This document shows positions 1-12,400 of a stretch of DNA of 64,000 nt, piece after piece (positions within the stretch are counted from its first letter, which is position 1; every line of letters begins with the position of its first letter). The DNA is taken from assembly GCF_032854445.1 (NCBI RefSeq), contig NC_088304.1:10117704-10181703 (forward strand). The letters run 5' to 3'. The notes beneath the pieces were generated by a model that did no database searches, was not told where the DNA came from, and saw nothing but the letters and a program-made list of their open reading frames with translations. Source of the DNA: Liolophura sinensis. Taxonomy: Eukaryota > Mollusca > Polyplacophora > Chitonida > Chitonidae. Position numbers and translations under genes: made by a program.

Positions 1-131
1 ATCTAGTTTATTGACACACAAACTAACATGCAGTGATTGCCATTTGCCAAACGATACAACTGTTATACCTTTTAATCAAAGTTAAACTGTGTAGATATTT
101 TGTGGTTTTCAAATTTGCTCCTACGCCGTAC

Positions 132-3100
132 CTTTACACACATATTGTGGTGTTTCCGTGTTCAAATCCCAGAACCTCACAGTTGTGTCCCCTGACCCCG
201 ATGCCATGTACCTGAAAAAATTATCACAATGATTACATTGACACAGACATTGAGTATCTGACCACACCATTCTCAGCTGTCACTCTTAAGAGCACAACTT
301 TGCCAGCATACACAACTTAACTTAAACAGTGACATATTACATACAAGAACAAAGGAGTTCTCTGCTTTGACCAAACTCTTCCCTGATTAGGTATTAAAAA
401 GGAACTAAAGAATCTTACACACTGAAAACAAATAGTCCCTTATTCTGTATTATTATATACCTTCTGTGTTTGACCATCTTTTTGACGCTGTGGCGATCAT
501 GCTGCATATTTCATACTGCACATCACCATTAGCAACGACATACATCTACTCAGTTTTAAAATGTTATATGAGGTGTTTTTCACATGATAAATACACTATA
601 TTTACTCTATACAAATTAAGGACACTAAAAAGAGAATGATTTGGAGAGAAATGTGAATGTCACCAAAAAAAAAAATTTCATTTGTAATCTCAGAGTTATC
701 TCCCCTGCTCTCCATGACAACTCAACAGATGATTGATATTTTCTCTGGTGTTTTGCATTGTACTTTTTAACAATATTTCCGACACAATGTCTCTAATAGA
801 GAGTGAGAAGATATAACAGTTCTGTCCTCCAGCCCAATGTCTCTGACAGGGAGTGAAGTACAGCAGCTCTCTAGCCTAAAACTTTAGGTCTCTAACACAG
901 AGAATCTGACTCGCCTTGTACTTTTTAACAATATTTCCGACACAATGTCTCTAATAGACAGTGAGAAGATATAACAGTTCTGTCCTCCAACCCAATGTCT
1001 CTGACAGGGAGTGAAGTACAGCAGCTCTCTAGCCTAAAACTTTAGGTCTCTAACACAGAGAATCTGACTCGCCTTGTACTTTTTAACAATATTTCCGACA
1101 CAATGTCTCTAATAGAGAGTGAGAAGATATAACAGTTCTATCCTCCAACCCAATGTCTCTGACAGGGAGTGAAGTACAGCAGCTCTCTAGCCTAAAACTT
1201 TAGGTCTCTAACACAGAGAATCTGACTCGCCTTGTACTTTTTAACAATATTTCCGACACAATGTCTCTAATAGAGAGTGAGAAGATATAACAGTTCTATC
1301 CTCCAACCCAATGTCTCTGACAGGGAGTGAAGTACAGCAGCTCTCTAGCCTAAAACTTTAGGTCTCTAACACAGAGAATCTGACTCGCCTTGTACTTTTT
1401 AACAATATTTCCGACACAATGTCTCTAATAGACAGTGAGAAGATATAACAGTTCTATCCTCCAACCCAATGCCTCTGACAGGGAGTGAAGTACAGCAGCT
1501 CTCTAGCCTCAAAGTTTATGTCTCTAACAGAGAGAATCTGACTCGCCTTGTACTTTTTAACAATATTTCCGACACAATGTCTCTAATAGACAGTGAGAAG
1601 ATATAACAGTTCTATCCTCCAACCCAATGTCTCTGACAGGGAGTGAAGTACAGCAGCTCTCTAGCCTCAAACTTTAGGTCTCTAACAGAGAGAATCTGAC
1701 TCGCCTTGTACTTTTTAACAATATTTCCGACACAATGTCTCTAATAGACAGTGAGAAGATATAACAGTTCTATCCTCCAACCCAATGTCTCTGACAGGGA
1801 GTGAAGTACAGCAGCTCTCTAGCCTCAAACTTTAGGTCTCTAACAGAGAGAATCTGACTCGCCTTGTACTTTTTAACAATATTTCCGACACAATGTCTCT
1901 AATAGACAGTGAGAAGATATAACAGTTCTATCCTCCAACCCAATGTCTCTGACAGGGAGTGAAGTACAGCAGCTCTCTAGCCTCAAAGTTTATGTCTCTA
2001 ACAGAGAGAATCTGACTCGCCTTGTACTTTTTAACAATATTTCCGACACAATGTCTCTAATAGACAGTGAGAAGATATAACAGTTCTATCCTCCAACCCA
2101 ATGTCTCTGACAGGGAGTGAAGTACAGCAGCTCTCTAGCCTAAAACTTTAGGTCTCTAACACAGAGAATCTGACTCGCCTTGTACTTTTTAACAATATTT
2201 CCGACACAATGTCTCTAATAGAGAGTGAGAAGATATAATAGTTCTATCCTCCAACCCAATGTCTCTGACAGGGAGTGAAGTACAGCAGCTCTCTAGCCTC
2301 AAACTTTAGGTCTCTAACACAGAGAATCTGACTCGCCTTACCGTCCAATACACAGTTGTTTTCGTACTCCTCTTTAAACAGGGTAAGACAGAATATGCTA
2401 GAGAAGACTTTAAAGGTTACTGAATCCAATTTAAATGATAAAGCTTTATGCCAAATTGAAGACATGGCTCTTCAAAACATGTGGCTTTTTTTCAGATACT
2501 GAGAGATGTATTCATCTTACAAAATGTCTTAGGATTTTTTGGAAAGTAAGTTTGTTGAACTCTTGGAGCAAATAGAGATTTTTTGAAAGAGTTGAGAAAT
2601 ACAAATGCAATGTGAGCTGACCTTCCATCTGGACTGAAGGCCAATGAAATCACAGCTTCTGCGTGACCCTCTATGGAACTGGTACATCGTGTGACGGATC
2701 GCACTCTGAACACCGCCTGCGGCTGATATATAATATCCAACACTTTCTCTGAAGTCTCCAAACTTTCAGGACCTAGGGATTTCTCTAAGGTATCAACAAT
2801 TTCGGTGTCGTTGACGTAAAACAGGTAAGGCGTGGACTCCTCCTGTACCACAGAAAAAAACAAACAATGAAACAGATTGAGCTTCTTTCACAGGGCAGCC
2901 GACAATGTTGCATTTATGTTTGTTTATTTATTTATTCATTTGATTGGTGTTTTATGCCATACTCAAGAATATTTCACTGGTATGACGGCGCCCAGCATTA
3001 TGGTGGAAGAAAACTGGGCAGAGCCAGAAGAAACCCACGACTGTCCGCAGGTTTCTAACAGACCTTTCCACATATGGCCTGAGAGGAAGCCAGCACGAGC

Positions 3101-6100
3101 TGGATTTGACCTCACAGAGGCCGCATTGGTGAGAGGCTCCTGGGTCATTGCGCCGTGCTGGCGTGCTAACCCCCTGGACCACGGAGGCCCCTGTTGCATC
3201 TGTATTAATTCCGTAAGTACATGTACAGGTATCCCTCATACTGAACGAGGCGTCAGCCAATATTTCCGTAACCCGTCACTAAAATATCCTACAAAAGACC
3301 CATCAATTCAGCACAGAAAACTGATGTATAAAGGGAGATAACACAGTCAACAGACTCATAGTATTGGCTGCAGGATACATGGAGGAATATAATCTCCCCC
3401 ATTTGACCATTGCAATCTATTAAAAAACGGGGTATTTTGCCTGATGAGGGATAATAAGAGTACTATTGATTTAAAGTGTTCAGTATAATTATGTGGAAGA
3501 TGTCGTGCAGGGACATGAATATTCCCACATCTTGCAGATGATGCAAAATGCTGTTCAGACGAGGTTATCTCCCTTTATTTGGCTGTGAGAGCACTGATGC
3601 TGCTCAAGTGATTTGACTATATGCCTTCCTTGCTGAGCCCTCTGTAGAAAAAAAATGTTACTCTTGCTTTATTTCCCTATGGACAAATGACACTATGACC
3701 ACCTCATATAAAAAACAGTCAACAAGGCAAAATATCAGTGAGACTTTCTGAATTTTTTACAACTTGAAATTTACAATGATGTTATCGGGAGCCATCCAAC
3801 TTCTATCTGTGATCGATGTCCATTTATCGCAGTTTTGAAAACAAAACTTCTTAAGGGATCATAGTAAATAAAATAATAACCAGTACCTTGAATTTGTTCC
3901 AAACCGAACTAGATAAACTGGTAGGAATACATCAAACGCAAACAAACATGTTTATATAATAAGTTGATAAATCCATTAAATTCAGTAACTGTAGATCAAC
4001 ATTTGTAACCATATAGACCCCATAATTCCTGGGGATTTTGTTTATTATTACATAGAGGGCATAAAGTATGCTAATTAAAGAACCATCAATAACTCACTTG
4101 ACTTTCAAAGAAACTTTAATATTACACATGTACATGTATTTTCTGCTTTGTTCTTGTAATTCCAAGATCGACACCACCCAGTTCTTTCTTTGTCTTGTTG
4201 GCCAGCTTATTCGCCAATATACAACCAGCTTCAATGTTCAAAACATTTATTTACTTTAATTTCAAAAAAAAAAAAAAAAAAAACACAAACAGAAGTACAC
4301 AAACTTACAGGCGTTGTCAGGAAATGTCCTCGAGCTTGACCTAAGTCTTTATCAAAAACACGTGTAAGTCTGCACACAAAAGGATTATGGGTAAAATACA
4401 GATATGCATGGAATTAGTTTTAACTCACCTTTTGTAACAAAGCATTACAAATGAGTTGTAGCTTGTCCACAGTGATATCCACTGGAAGGTCAAATGGAGT
4501 ACCAGTTACCTCCCCTGTTTCACTCTTGAACTGAGCCAAGAGTCGCCTCCCTTCTTCTTCACTAAAACAATAATGATTTGACTGAATTACAAAATGAATG
4601 ACATTATAAGAATATTGGAATCTGCTGACTTCACCTTCTTTCTATTGACAGATGAACATGAGGTGATGCGCTGTGGTAAAACATAACTAGAGATTAAAAC
4701 ACTGGAAGACGTGTCATGTTAAAACTCAATGCATGTACATGTTAAATCACCAGAGGCTAAGATAAAGCTTGACAAAGCAACTAACTTTGCCAATACAGTC
4801 TAGTCTGTTTCAACTACAACTGCCCATGACTGACTGTGACTTTAGAAATAATATTTCCCATAAATCTGTAAATTAATGTCTATTTTTAGTAACAAATTGT
4901 ATCGCTCTAGTGACTGGTCAGATTTAAGAAAGCACGCTATACGCACACCAACTGCCATACACATGTAATGCCCTAATCTTTGTGTTCCTCAGCTTAAAAG
5001 AAATACTAGGCCAAATGTATATATATCTATATGCATCGAAAACCTATTCCTCATATGTTAAAAAGCACCCCTTTTCTTTTTTGTGACATTGTAGAAGCAA
5101 AAAATCTCTGTTGAAAATCAGCAAAATCACACACATCAGGAGAGAGTTCTTTCAATAATAATCAGAGCAAAGGGAGATACTTTTCCGCTGGTGTCAGGCA
5201 CACTCTGTTATGACTTCTTGCGATATGTGCCTAAAGAGCCTGAGTGACCTGACACTCTGTGGCAATCAGAATTCTTGGTCTATAGAAAATCATCATGGAC
5301 AGAGAAACCTGCTACAGTAAGTTGTGCCGTACGTTACAAACATTTGTTCCAGGGGGTAGAATTCAACATTTTCCGTGCGTAGTCTAGATGTATTTATTTA
5401 TGTATTTATTTGATTGGTGTTTTACGCCGTACTTAAGAATATTTCACTTATACGATGGCGGCCAGCATTATGGTGCATGGAAACCCGGCACAGCCCGGGG
5501 GAAACCCACGACCATCCGCAGGTTGCTGGCAGACCTTCCCACGTATGGCCGGCGAGGAAGCCAGCATGAGCTGGACTTGAACTCACAGCAACCGCATTGG
5601 TGAGAGACTCCTGGGTCATTACGCTGCGCTAACCGACAGAGCCACGGAGGCCCCGTAGTCTAGATGTAGGCTACCAACGTCAAAGTGAAGCCAAACATGG
5701 CAGTGGAGGAAAACGTCTTGACAGAGCGCTCTATGCGATGTGGTAGGGCTAGACTATTATAAAGGCAGGGCTAGACTATATTATAAAGCTAGCCCTAGAA
5801 TTGTGCTACATCACACTGAGTTCATCTCTTGAAATACCTCTCGGAACTAACTTGATTCGCACTCGTGACAAATCACCCTTGGGGTGAAATAATCTTTGAA
5901 GGCAACAGGCTAAACAGATTTGTATATCCTGTGAGTAGCCCATATGTAGGGCTGTGATTACGTATACTATCACAGCCCTGTCTTGTTCCATAAGCTTACC
6001 CTGAACAACTCTGTACTTCCCTTCCTGGCTTTAATATGCTGGGCACCAAATAATTTGTCTGTCTGTAGTTATAGTCATCTCAGCTATCAATTCCAGGTAG

Positions 6101-7021
6101 GTGTTCCCATGTGTCATTACTAATAAATCCACACAAGCATGAGACTAGTGTGGAAACTGGATAAATTCCAACTCCATCCGCCCTGTTTGAATGTATGCTC
6201 CTCAGAGCCCATACAAGGGAGATATTACTAATATTACTGGCATATATATATTTTGCACATCTTGTTTATTCTTTAAATGTTTGAGAAATTTTTTTATTCA
6301 TCAATGTTCATTATGGGTTCCCTCTATGTGATTACTGGTGAGACTGATCCTAAACAATTAGCCAGGATGTGTGTCAAAAGGTCTAACTTGCCTAACAATA
6401 GCAGTGATAATTGTATACATGATTCACTCCTCTGTGTAGAGTATGCATTCAAACAGAGCGGTTGAAGTTAGAATTTATCCAGTTTTTACTAGTTTCATAG
6501 TAGTGTGGATTTATTTGCGAGGACACATGGGAACATCCACCTACCTGGAATTGGTAGCTGAGACGACTATATCTACGGTCAGACATATTATTTGGTGCCC
6601 TGCAGTAGTATATTAAAGCCAGCAAGGGAAGTACACTGGTGTTCAAGGTAAGCTTATGGAACGAGACAGGGCTGTGATAGTATATGTAATCACAGCCCTA
6701 CAGAGGTAGTGAGCATCCATATACATCAAAAAAACTTTATTTCCACACACCATGCACGACATAACAGGAGAGAGAATCTCCGATATTTCCCTCCTACAGC
6801 CTTAAGTCAAACTTGGGAGGAGGCGTCTATCCATGAGAATAACCATGTCATAAATGTAATGTAAAGAAAATGAAAGTGCCGACGGCACAGTGTATACACC
6901 TGGTCTGTCAGGAAAGAGAAGAGTTTGATTCTTCCGACATAGGATCCATTTCACACCAATCTTTTTCATCTACAGTAGAATTTACTGTAAACCTCAAAAT
7001 TATGCAAAATACTCACGCCAT
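132..7021 (-). CDS. NLE1: Notchless homolog 1, 5' part (four exons, continues off the left edge)
   Basis: NLE1 is a WD-repeat protein with an N-terminal ubiquitin-like NLE domain; in the family it acts in the nucleolus and nucleoplasm on pre-60S particles, where the NLE domain engages the AAA ATPase Midasin. Exons on the minus strand are 7017-7021 (ATGGC), 4429-4561, 2622-2842 and 132-211, all with GT-AG borders and compatible phases, giving 146 residues. The NLE domain covers about residues 7-75 ([40 protein letters not shown]). The linker [15 protein letters not shown] matches the family closely. WD repeat 1 begins at [16 protein letters not shown] (104-119) and ends [13 protein letters not shown] (124-136). 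The remaining WD blades must lie left of base 1. Intron 3 carries a 158-bp satellite, and intron 1 SINEs and a foldback element. It diverges from MRPL18. Identity is very secure; the two-codon first exon rests on phase and the Met-Ala start. Confidence 0.95.
758..2340. repeat. 158-bp satellite, about ten copies, in NLE1 intron 3
   Basis: Successive TTGTACTTTTTAACAATATT starts at 758, 916 and 1074 give a 158-bp period. Copies differ by a few percent (aatagaGagt versus aatagaCagt; ttaGGtctc versus ttaTGtctc). Each monomer contains three degenerate sub-repeats of about 52 bp built on ATGTCTCT...GAGTG...AGCTCT, so this is a higher-order tandem repeat. It ends just before the intron sequence resumes at 2341. 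Confidence 0.95.
2914..3191 (-). mobile_element. SINE-A copy in NLE1 intron 2
   Basis: A near full-length tRNA-derived SINE: AT-rich tail first in window orientation, then the CTCAAGAATATTTCAC core and the tRNA-like head at the right end. It is flanked by the 8-bp direct repeat TGTTGCAT (2906-2913 and 3192-3199). It sits about 70 bp upstream of the NLE1 exon 3 acceptor. Confidence 0.85.
4429..4561 (-). CDS. NLE1: NLE1 exon 2 (NLE domain)
   Basis: The 133-nt exon encodes [18 protein letters not shown] and [17 protein letters not shown], the first strands and helix of the ubiquitin-like NLE domain. The acceptor AG is at 4563-4562 and the donor GTGAGT starts at 4428. No open reading frame of useful length marks this exon; it was found by homology. 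Confidence 0.95.
5393..5653 (-). mobile_element. SINE-A copy, full length, in NLE1 intron 1
   Basis: Full-length SINE-A with a perfect 15-bp target-site duplication, CGTAGTCTAGATGTA, at 5378-5392 and 5654-5668. The perfect duplication implies a fairly recent insertion. Confidence 0.92.
5737..5812. repeat. Short hairpin (MITE-like) element
   Basis: About 75 bp bounded by GATGTGGTAGGGCTAG on the left and its imperfect complement CTAGCCCTA...ACATC on the right, with a second AGGGCTAGACTA copy inside. A related copy lies at about 28521-28575. The AGGGCT ends resemble the hairpins of the larger foldback element next to it. Confidence 0.6.
5948..6699. mobile_element. Foldback element: inverted arms of about 255 bp with hairpin termini
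   Basis: The left arm (5948-6200) is the imperfect reverse complement of the right arm (6438-6699), for example TTCCAGGTAGGTG against CACCTACCTGGAA and CATAAGCTTACC against GGTAAGCTTATG, around a 240-bp loop. Each arm ends in its own palindrome, AGGGCTGTGAT...ATCACAGCCCT (5948-5979 and 6668-6699). No coding capacity is seen, so it looks non-autonomous. No clear target-site duplication was found. Confidence 0.85.
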
Positions 7022-7308
7022 TGTGTTATTAAGGTGTTAAGTTTTCCTGTCGCTTCCCTGTGTTTTCAAACAAACCAGAACCACGTGCGTGTTAACCGGA
7101 AGTCAGGGATAATACATTTTTTGCAAGTATTGAAAGCATTTCTATGATAAACGATATATCTGCAATATGTCTTTGCATACATGAACTGTAACACCCAAAT
7201 GATACAGATCCTCAGCATGTACCTCATCAATAACGAATGAAGCGATATCAATGTTTAATTACTACAAAAATAACAGATGGCCCCTTTTATTTCGGTGTGG
7301 ATTCCAAT
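7022..7308. promoter_or_regulatory. Bidirectional NLE1/MRPL18 promoter
   Basis: Only 287 bp separate the NLE1 start codon (7021, minus) from the proposed MRPL18 start codon (7309, plus). An ETS/GABP-type site ACCGGAAGT lies at 7095-7103 and a palindromic E-box CACGTG at 7082-7087, both close to the NLE1 start. No TATA box is seen. ETS and E-box sites are typical of ribosome-biogenesis and mitochondrial-ribosome genes, so one shared promoter is plausible. The sites are read directly; their use is inferred. Confidence 0.6.
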
Positions 7309-9405
7309 ATGTCTTCTCAAGAGCTCGGCTGTCACTTTTTCCGACGAATTTTTCGGCTTTCACGTATCACATCACCACCTTTAGTTCATAACAAAGGTAT
7401 AGATGGAAAATAAGTGTTCAGTTACTGATCGCAACCATGTCATTGTGCTCGTGTAATCAGATCTCGATTTAAAAATCAAGTTTGAGGGGAAGCACAATCT
7501 CTTGGCCAGAGAAATCTCGAGTTCGAATCCAGCAGTCAGTGTAACTTGGAAAACCTTGGTCCCCATAATTTGCTACATGTTCGTGAACTAGTATAACTTT
7601 GAAAATGGCATGCTACCAACGGTTCAATCACACGGCTTCATCCATAACCTCCTCCATTTCTTGGAATTAGCATTTACGTATGCCGTCTAAATGACTCGTG
7701 CAGTGTGCGAACGTACTGTCATTCATTATTTTGAGCATGAAAGTGAGTGTTTTAAATTAGAGGGTCCATTGTTTACAAGGAACATTCATACACTACATAT
7801 TTATTCATTTATTTATTTTATTCATGTTTTACACCATACTCAAGAATATTTCACTTATATGACAACAGCTGGGGGTAACCCAAGATCATCCACATGTTGC
7901 TGTCAGACCTTCCAACGTGTGGCCCGAGAGGAAGCCAGCATGAGGTGGACTCGAACTCACAGTGATTGCATTGGTGGGAGGAGTCATTGCGCTGTGCTGG
8001 CGTGCCACGGAGGCCTATACTACATATGTATAAAATGTTGATGAACACTTCAGGTTTGTATATAATGGTAGAATTGTCTTGTTTTAGGTCTTGCAGTGCT
8101 GCCCAGATGCTGTTGCTGTCAAACTTCTAGACAGATGTCAAGTCAGAGCAATAGAGACTATGAAGTCAATCCAGAATTTGTTAACAGAAATCCAAGGTGT
8201 GTTTAGTAAATATAGATATTGACATTTTGATTTATTTCTTTATTTGATTGGTGTTTTACGGTTACTCAAGAATATTTCTCTTTATGACGGCGGCCAGCAT
8301 TATGGTGGGAGGAAATTACGCAGAGCCCAGGGAAAACCCACAACCATCCGCAGGTTGCTGGCAGACCTTCCCTGTTACAACCGGAGAGGAAGCCACCACG
8401 AGCTGGGCTTGAACTCACAGCGACCGCATTGGTGAGAGGCTCCTAGGTCATTATGGTGTGTTAGCCATGGAGGCCCCCTTGACATTTTGACAGATATGGA
8501 ACCGTGAATTGAGAATATAAAGAGATCACATTCGTCCACAGTTTAGATTATGTACACAGAGTACATCACCGCCAGCCATGAGCATGTCTGACTGTTCCAC
8601 ATTTTTGTGTGATAATACATGGAAGTGTTCACAGGTTCGGTTTTTTGGTTTCTGTGCAATAACTGCTTCACATATTTTCTGAATTCATTTTGTGTTCCGT
8701 CAGTTTAAGCTTGAAATTCAGCTTGATACCTTTTGCATATTTAGCATGGGATATAGATGTGGGATTTGGGCGTTGACTTTTAACCCTTCATCTTTAGTTT
8801 TAAGGATTTCTTCGTCTTCATATGACTGAAAAATTGTTAAGTACAAAGTTAATCCCCAAGTACTCACTCACTCACTCGTCTTTAGTTGTATGTAAATCCA
8901 TTTTTTCTGGCATCACAGTCTGCCACGACATTTAAGTTTGGTGTTATTCAATATTGCCCTCTTTGACATTCTATCTTTGGCTCCACCCCTGTTATGGCAT
9001 TCACAGTAAATCATCTGTTCGTATAATTTTGACCATCTAATCACCCTGCTGTAGTAAATTGATGAAAGAATCATCTGAAATTGTGTGTGACGTACTTCGC
9101 ATGATTTTCTCCCAATTATGAATAAATCACCCTTTTGCATACAACAGTTCATACATTAGGGTTATTAGTTGGTGAGAATTCGAGGAAATTATGTGTGATT
9201 TACTGTATGCTGCATTATGGGATATGATATTTATTGGTTTAGTTCCTTTTACAATAATTTTACTGTCTTATTTCAGGAATCTTGAGTCCATGGGACTGGC
9301 GCGTAAAACTACAGGATGGACTTACCAGTATCCACGTAAAGATTATTATAACAAGTGTGTAATATTATTTATTATATGTAATATAATTTTGTAATATTTT
9401 GCATC

Positions 9406-9479
<74 letters not shown>

Positions 9480-12400
9480 CAGGTCTCATTCACAGCTTAG
9501 TTTCTCATAGAAGTGTGGATAGAAAATAAGTGTCCAGTTAACAATCTCAGACATGTTGATATACACTTGTAATCAGATCTTGATCTAAAAACAGAGTGTA
9601 GAAGAATTACAGTGCCTGTTAGGGAATGCAAGAACTACAATTTCAAACCTATGCCAGGGTAAGTGGCATGTTCAAATTTAGGAGTTGCTGATTCTGTTGT
9701 TACCTGGAAAACATACCTGGAAAACACACATGTATCTTAATCCCTCAACCTTTTCGCATACGAAAGAGCAGCTTTCAGTGCAATGTATGCACATTTTTAA
9801 TTTGATTTTTGAGACAAAACTACATTGGTTGGATGGGCCAGTTTCAGGGCTTCACGAAAAGTATAATTTCATCACTCAACACAGAATGATGCTTCAGAAT
9901 ATGCTTGAATGAACACCTTACAAACATGCAAAAAGGTTGAAGAATTACAATAGGTCCATAATTTGCAACATGTTCATGGACTAGGATTTAACCAGTGGCT
10001 CAGTCACACAGCTTTCCATAAATAACACACACTCATAACACACACTCACAACAATGTCATATGGATGAAAGCTACATCATCAACAAGAACTAGAGAGCAA
10101 CAAGGCACACTGCTGATTAATTTTGCCTACTACTTGTATCAGGTCATATCCAGGGCTGTAGTCAAAACGTGCTGTTAATGTGTCCAATCAGCCACTGATT
10201 TTTTTTGTTCATAGGTTGGACAGTATAGTCTCATTAGTCAATAGTCAACCAACAATCTGGCACCTCAACTGTTAATTTAAATGTGGTGATGATTCTGATC
10301 GGGGGGCCTCCGTGGCTCAGTCGGTTAGCGAGCTAGCGTAGCGTAATGACCCAGGAGCCTCTCATCAATGCGGTCGCTGTGAGTTCAAGTCCAGCTCATG
10401 CTGGCTTCCTCTCCGTCCGTACGTGGGAAGGCCTGCCAGCAACCTGCAGAGGGTTGTGGGTTTCCCCCGGGCTGTGCCTGTTTCTTCCCACCATAATGCT
10501 GGCCGCCGTCGTATAAGTGAAATAGTCTTGAGTACGGCGTATGCTTGCTGTCTGGCCGTATGCGGGAAGGTCTGCCAGCAACCTCCGGATGGTCATCGTA
10601 TAAGTGAAATATTCTTGAGTACGGCGTAAAAACACCAATCAATCAAATAAGATTCTGATTGGTTCACGGCAGCCACGTCACCATCCTTGCTATATTTGTA
10701 GCAATTTGTAAGAGTATTTTTGACACCATACTTCTAGGAGATGTAAAATTTAAAAGTATGTGAATTTAGTTACACAAGAACACAAGAATTACAAAGAATT
10801 TAAAAAATAACAGTGATTATAAAACTGTTCCCATGTTCAGTTCTCATATTTATATTGGCTGAAATGTAACAAGCTCAGTTTTTATCAGTGACATTATGTT
10901 TTAGGCTAATATTTGAAATAACCAATCGTAACACAGCCGGATACATAGAGCATTCAAATGGGAAAAGGATAATCTCCGCCTCCACCTCCGAGTGGCCAAT
11001 CAGACAGCATCTTTACAGGTATGATTGACAGCATTGTCAGGATTATTTAACAAGGCCTAAGCTTTTAGAGACTCAGACAAGACACTGTCTTTGTTCCTTC
11101 TTATGGTAGAAGCACTTCAGAAAAAAACAGGTGGTTTGGCAACTGCAATTTTATTTTGTGTTTTACTGGCCAGCCGGCACTAAACTGAAAATCCACCCTC
11201 TTTTTTGTCAGACCTTGATATTTTTCCTGTTTTTCCAAAGTTTCTATATGCATAAATATGTCTTGAATGGGGAAAAAACTACTGGAACAGTCCAGATTTC
11301 CCACAATTAATTTTTAAGATTTACATCTATACCATCCTCTGTTGGAAAAATATTTATTCTGCCTGTGAAACAATTTAAATTGGCATAGCATTAATTCTAA
11401 GGTGGGTCAATTTTAGATACCAGTGATGTTTCACTGAGCTATTGCTCTTTTATTTTTTTTTTTTTTTTTTTTTTTTTGTTAATGCCTGAATCAAATTCTT
11501 TTGAACTTAACTCATGTAATGTGTGCCTGTGCGGAAAAAAGAGTGAGTGAGTGAGTGCTTGGGGTTTAACATCGTACTGCGGGAAAGAGAAAATCTGCCA
11601 TTAAGTGAGAACGAATATAGAACTTTCAGAACTCAGTGCTAACATGTATGTTTCATTGCAGCTGCACAGATGTGATAGCAGCACAGAGCATTGGGAGGAT
11701 TCTTGCACATCGCTGTCACCAGGCAGGACTCAGTCAGGTGTTCTGTGATTACGACGAGAGAAGTTTGTCACAGAAGGTTAGTCCAGTGTCGGGTTCAGAG
11801 CTCTGGGTTCATCTGGGTTCAGAGCTCTGGGTTCATCTGGGTTCAGAGCTTGGGTTCATCCGGGTTCAGAGCTCGGGGTTCATCCGGGTTCAGAGCTCGG
11901 GGTCAATCCGGGTTCAGAGCTCAGGGTTCATCCGGGTTCAGAGCTCAGGGTTCATTCGGGTTCAGAACTCGGGGTTCATCCGGGTTCAGAGCTTGGAGTT
12001 CATCCGGGTTCAGAGCTCTGGGTTCATCCGGGTTCAGAGCTTGGAGTTCATCCGGGTTCAAAGCTCGAGGTTCATCCGGGTTAAGAGCTCGAGGTTCATC
12101 CGGGTGCAGAGCTCGGGGTTCATCCAGGTTCAGAGCTCGGGGTCCATCCGGGTTCAGAGCTCAGGGTTCATCCGGGTTCAGAGCTCAGGGTTCATTCGGG
12201 TTCAGAACTCGGGGTTCATCCGGGTTCAGAGCTTGGAGTTCATCTGGGTTCAGAGCTCTGGGTTCATCCGGGTTCAGAGCTTGGAGTTCATCCGGGTTCA
12301 AAGCTCGAGGTTCATCCGGGTTAAGCGCTCGGGGTTCATCCAGGTTCAGAGTTCGGAGTTCATCCTTGACAGAGGAAAGAAATATGTATTGTATTAGAGC

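Noticed and set aside
2877-3341. 154-residue ORF overlapping a SINE
   Set aside because: The reading frame runs through SINE-A; many similar ORFs recur at other SINE-A copies.
7691-7742. Alternative first coding exon for MRPL18 (starts MTRAVCERTV)
   Set aside because: It fits in phase with a strong donor, but it is acidic and unlike a mitochondrial presequence; 7309-7396 is Arg-rich, also in phase, and next to the shared promoter.
10310-10395. Possible genuine tRNA genes at SINE heads
   Set aside because: A- and B-box-like motifs are present, but the sequences do not fold into a full cloverleaf by eye and are attached to SINE bodies with target duplications.
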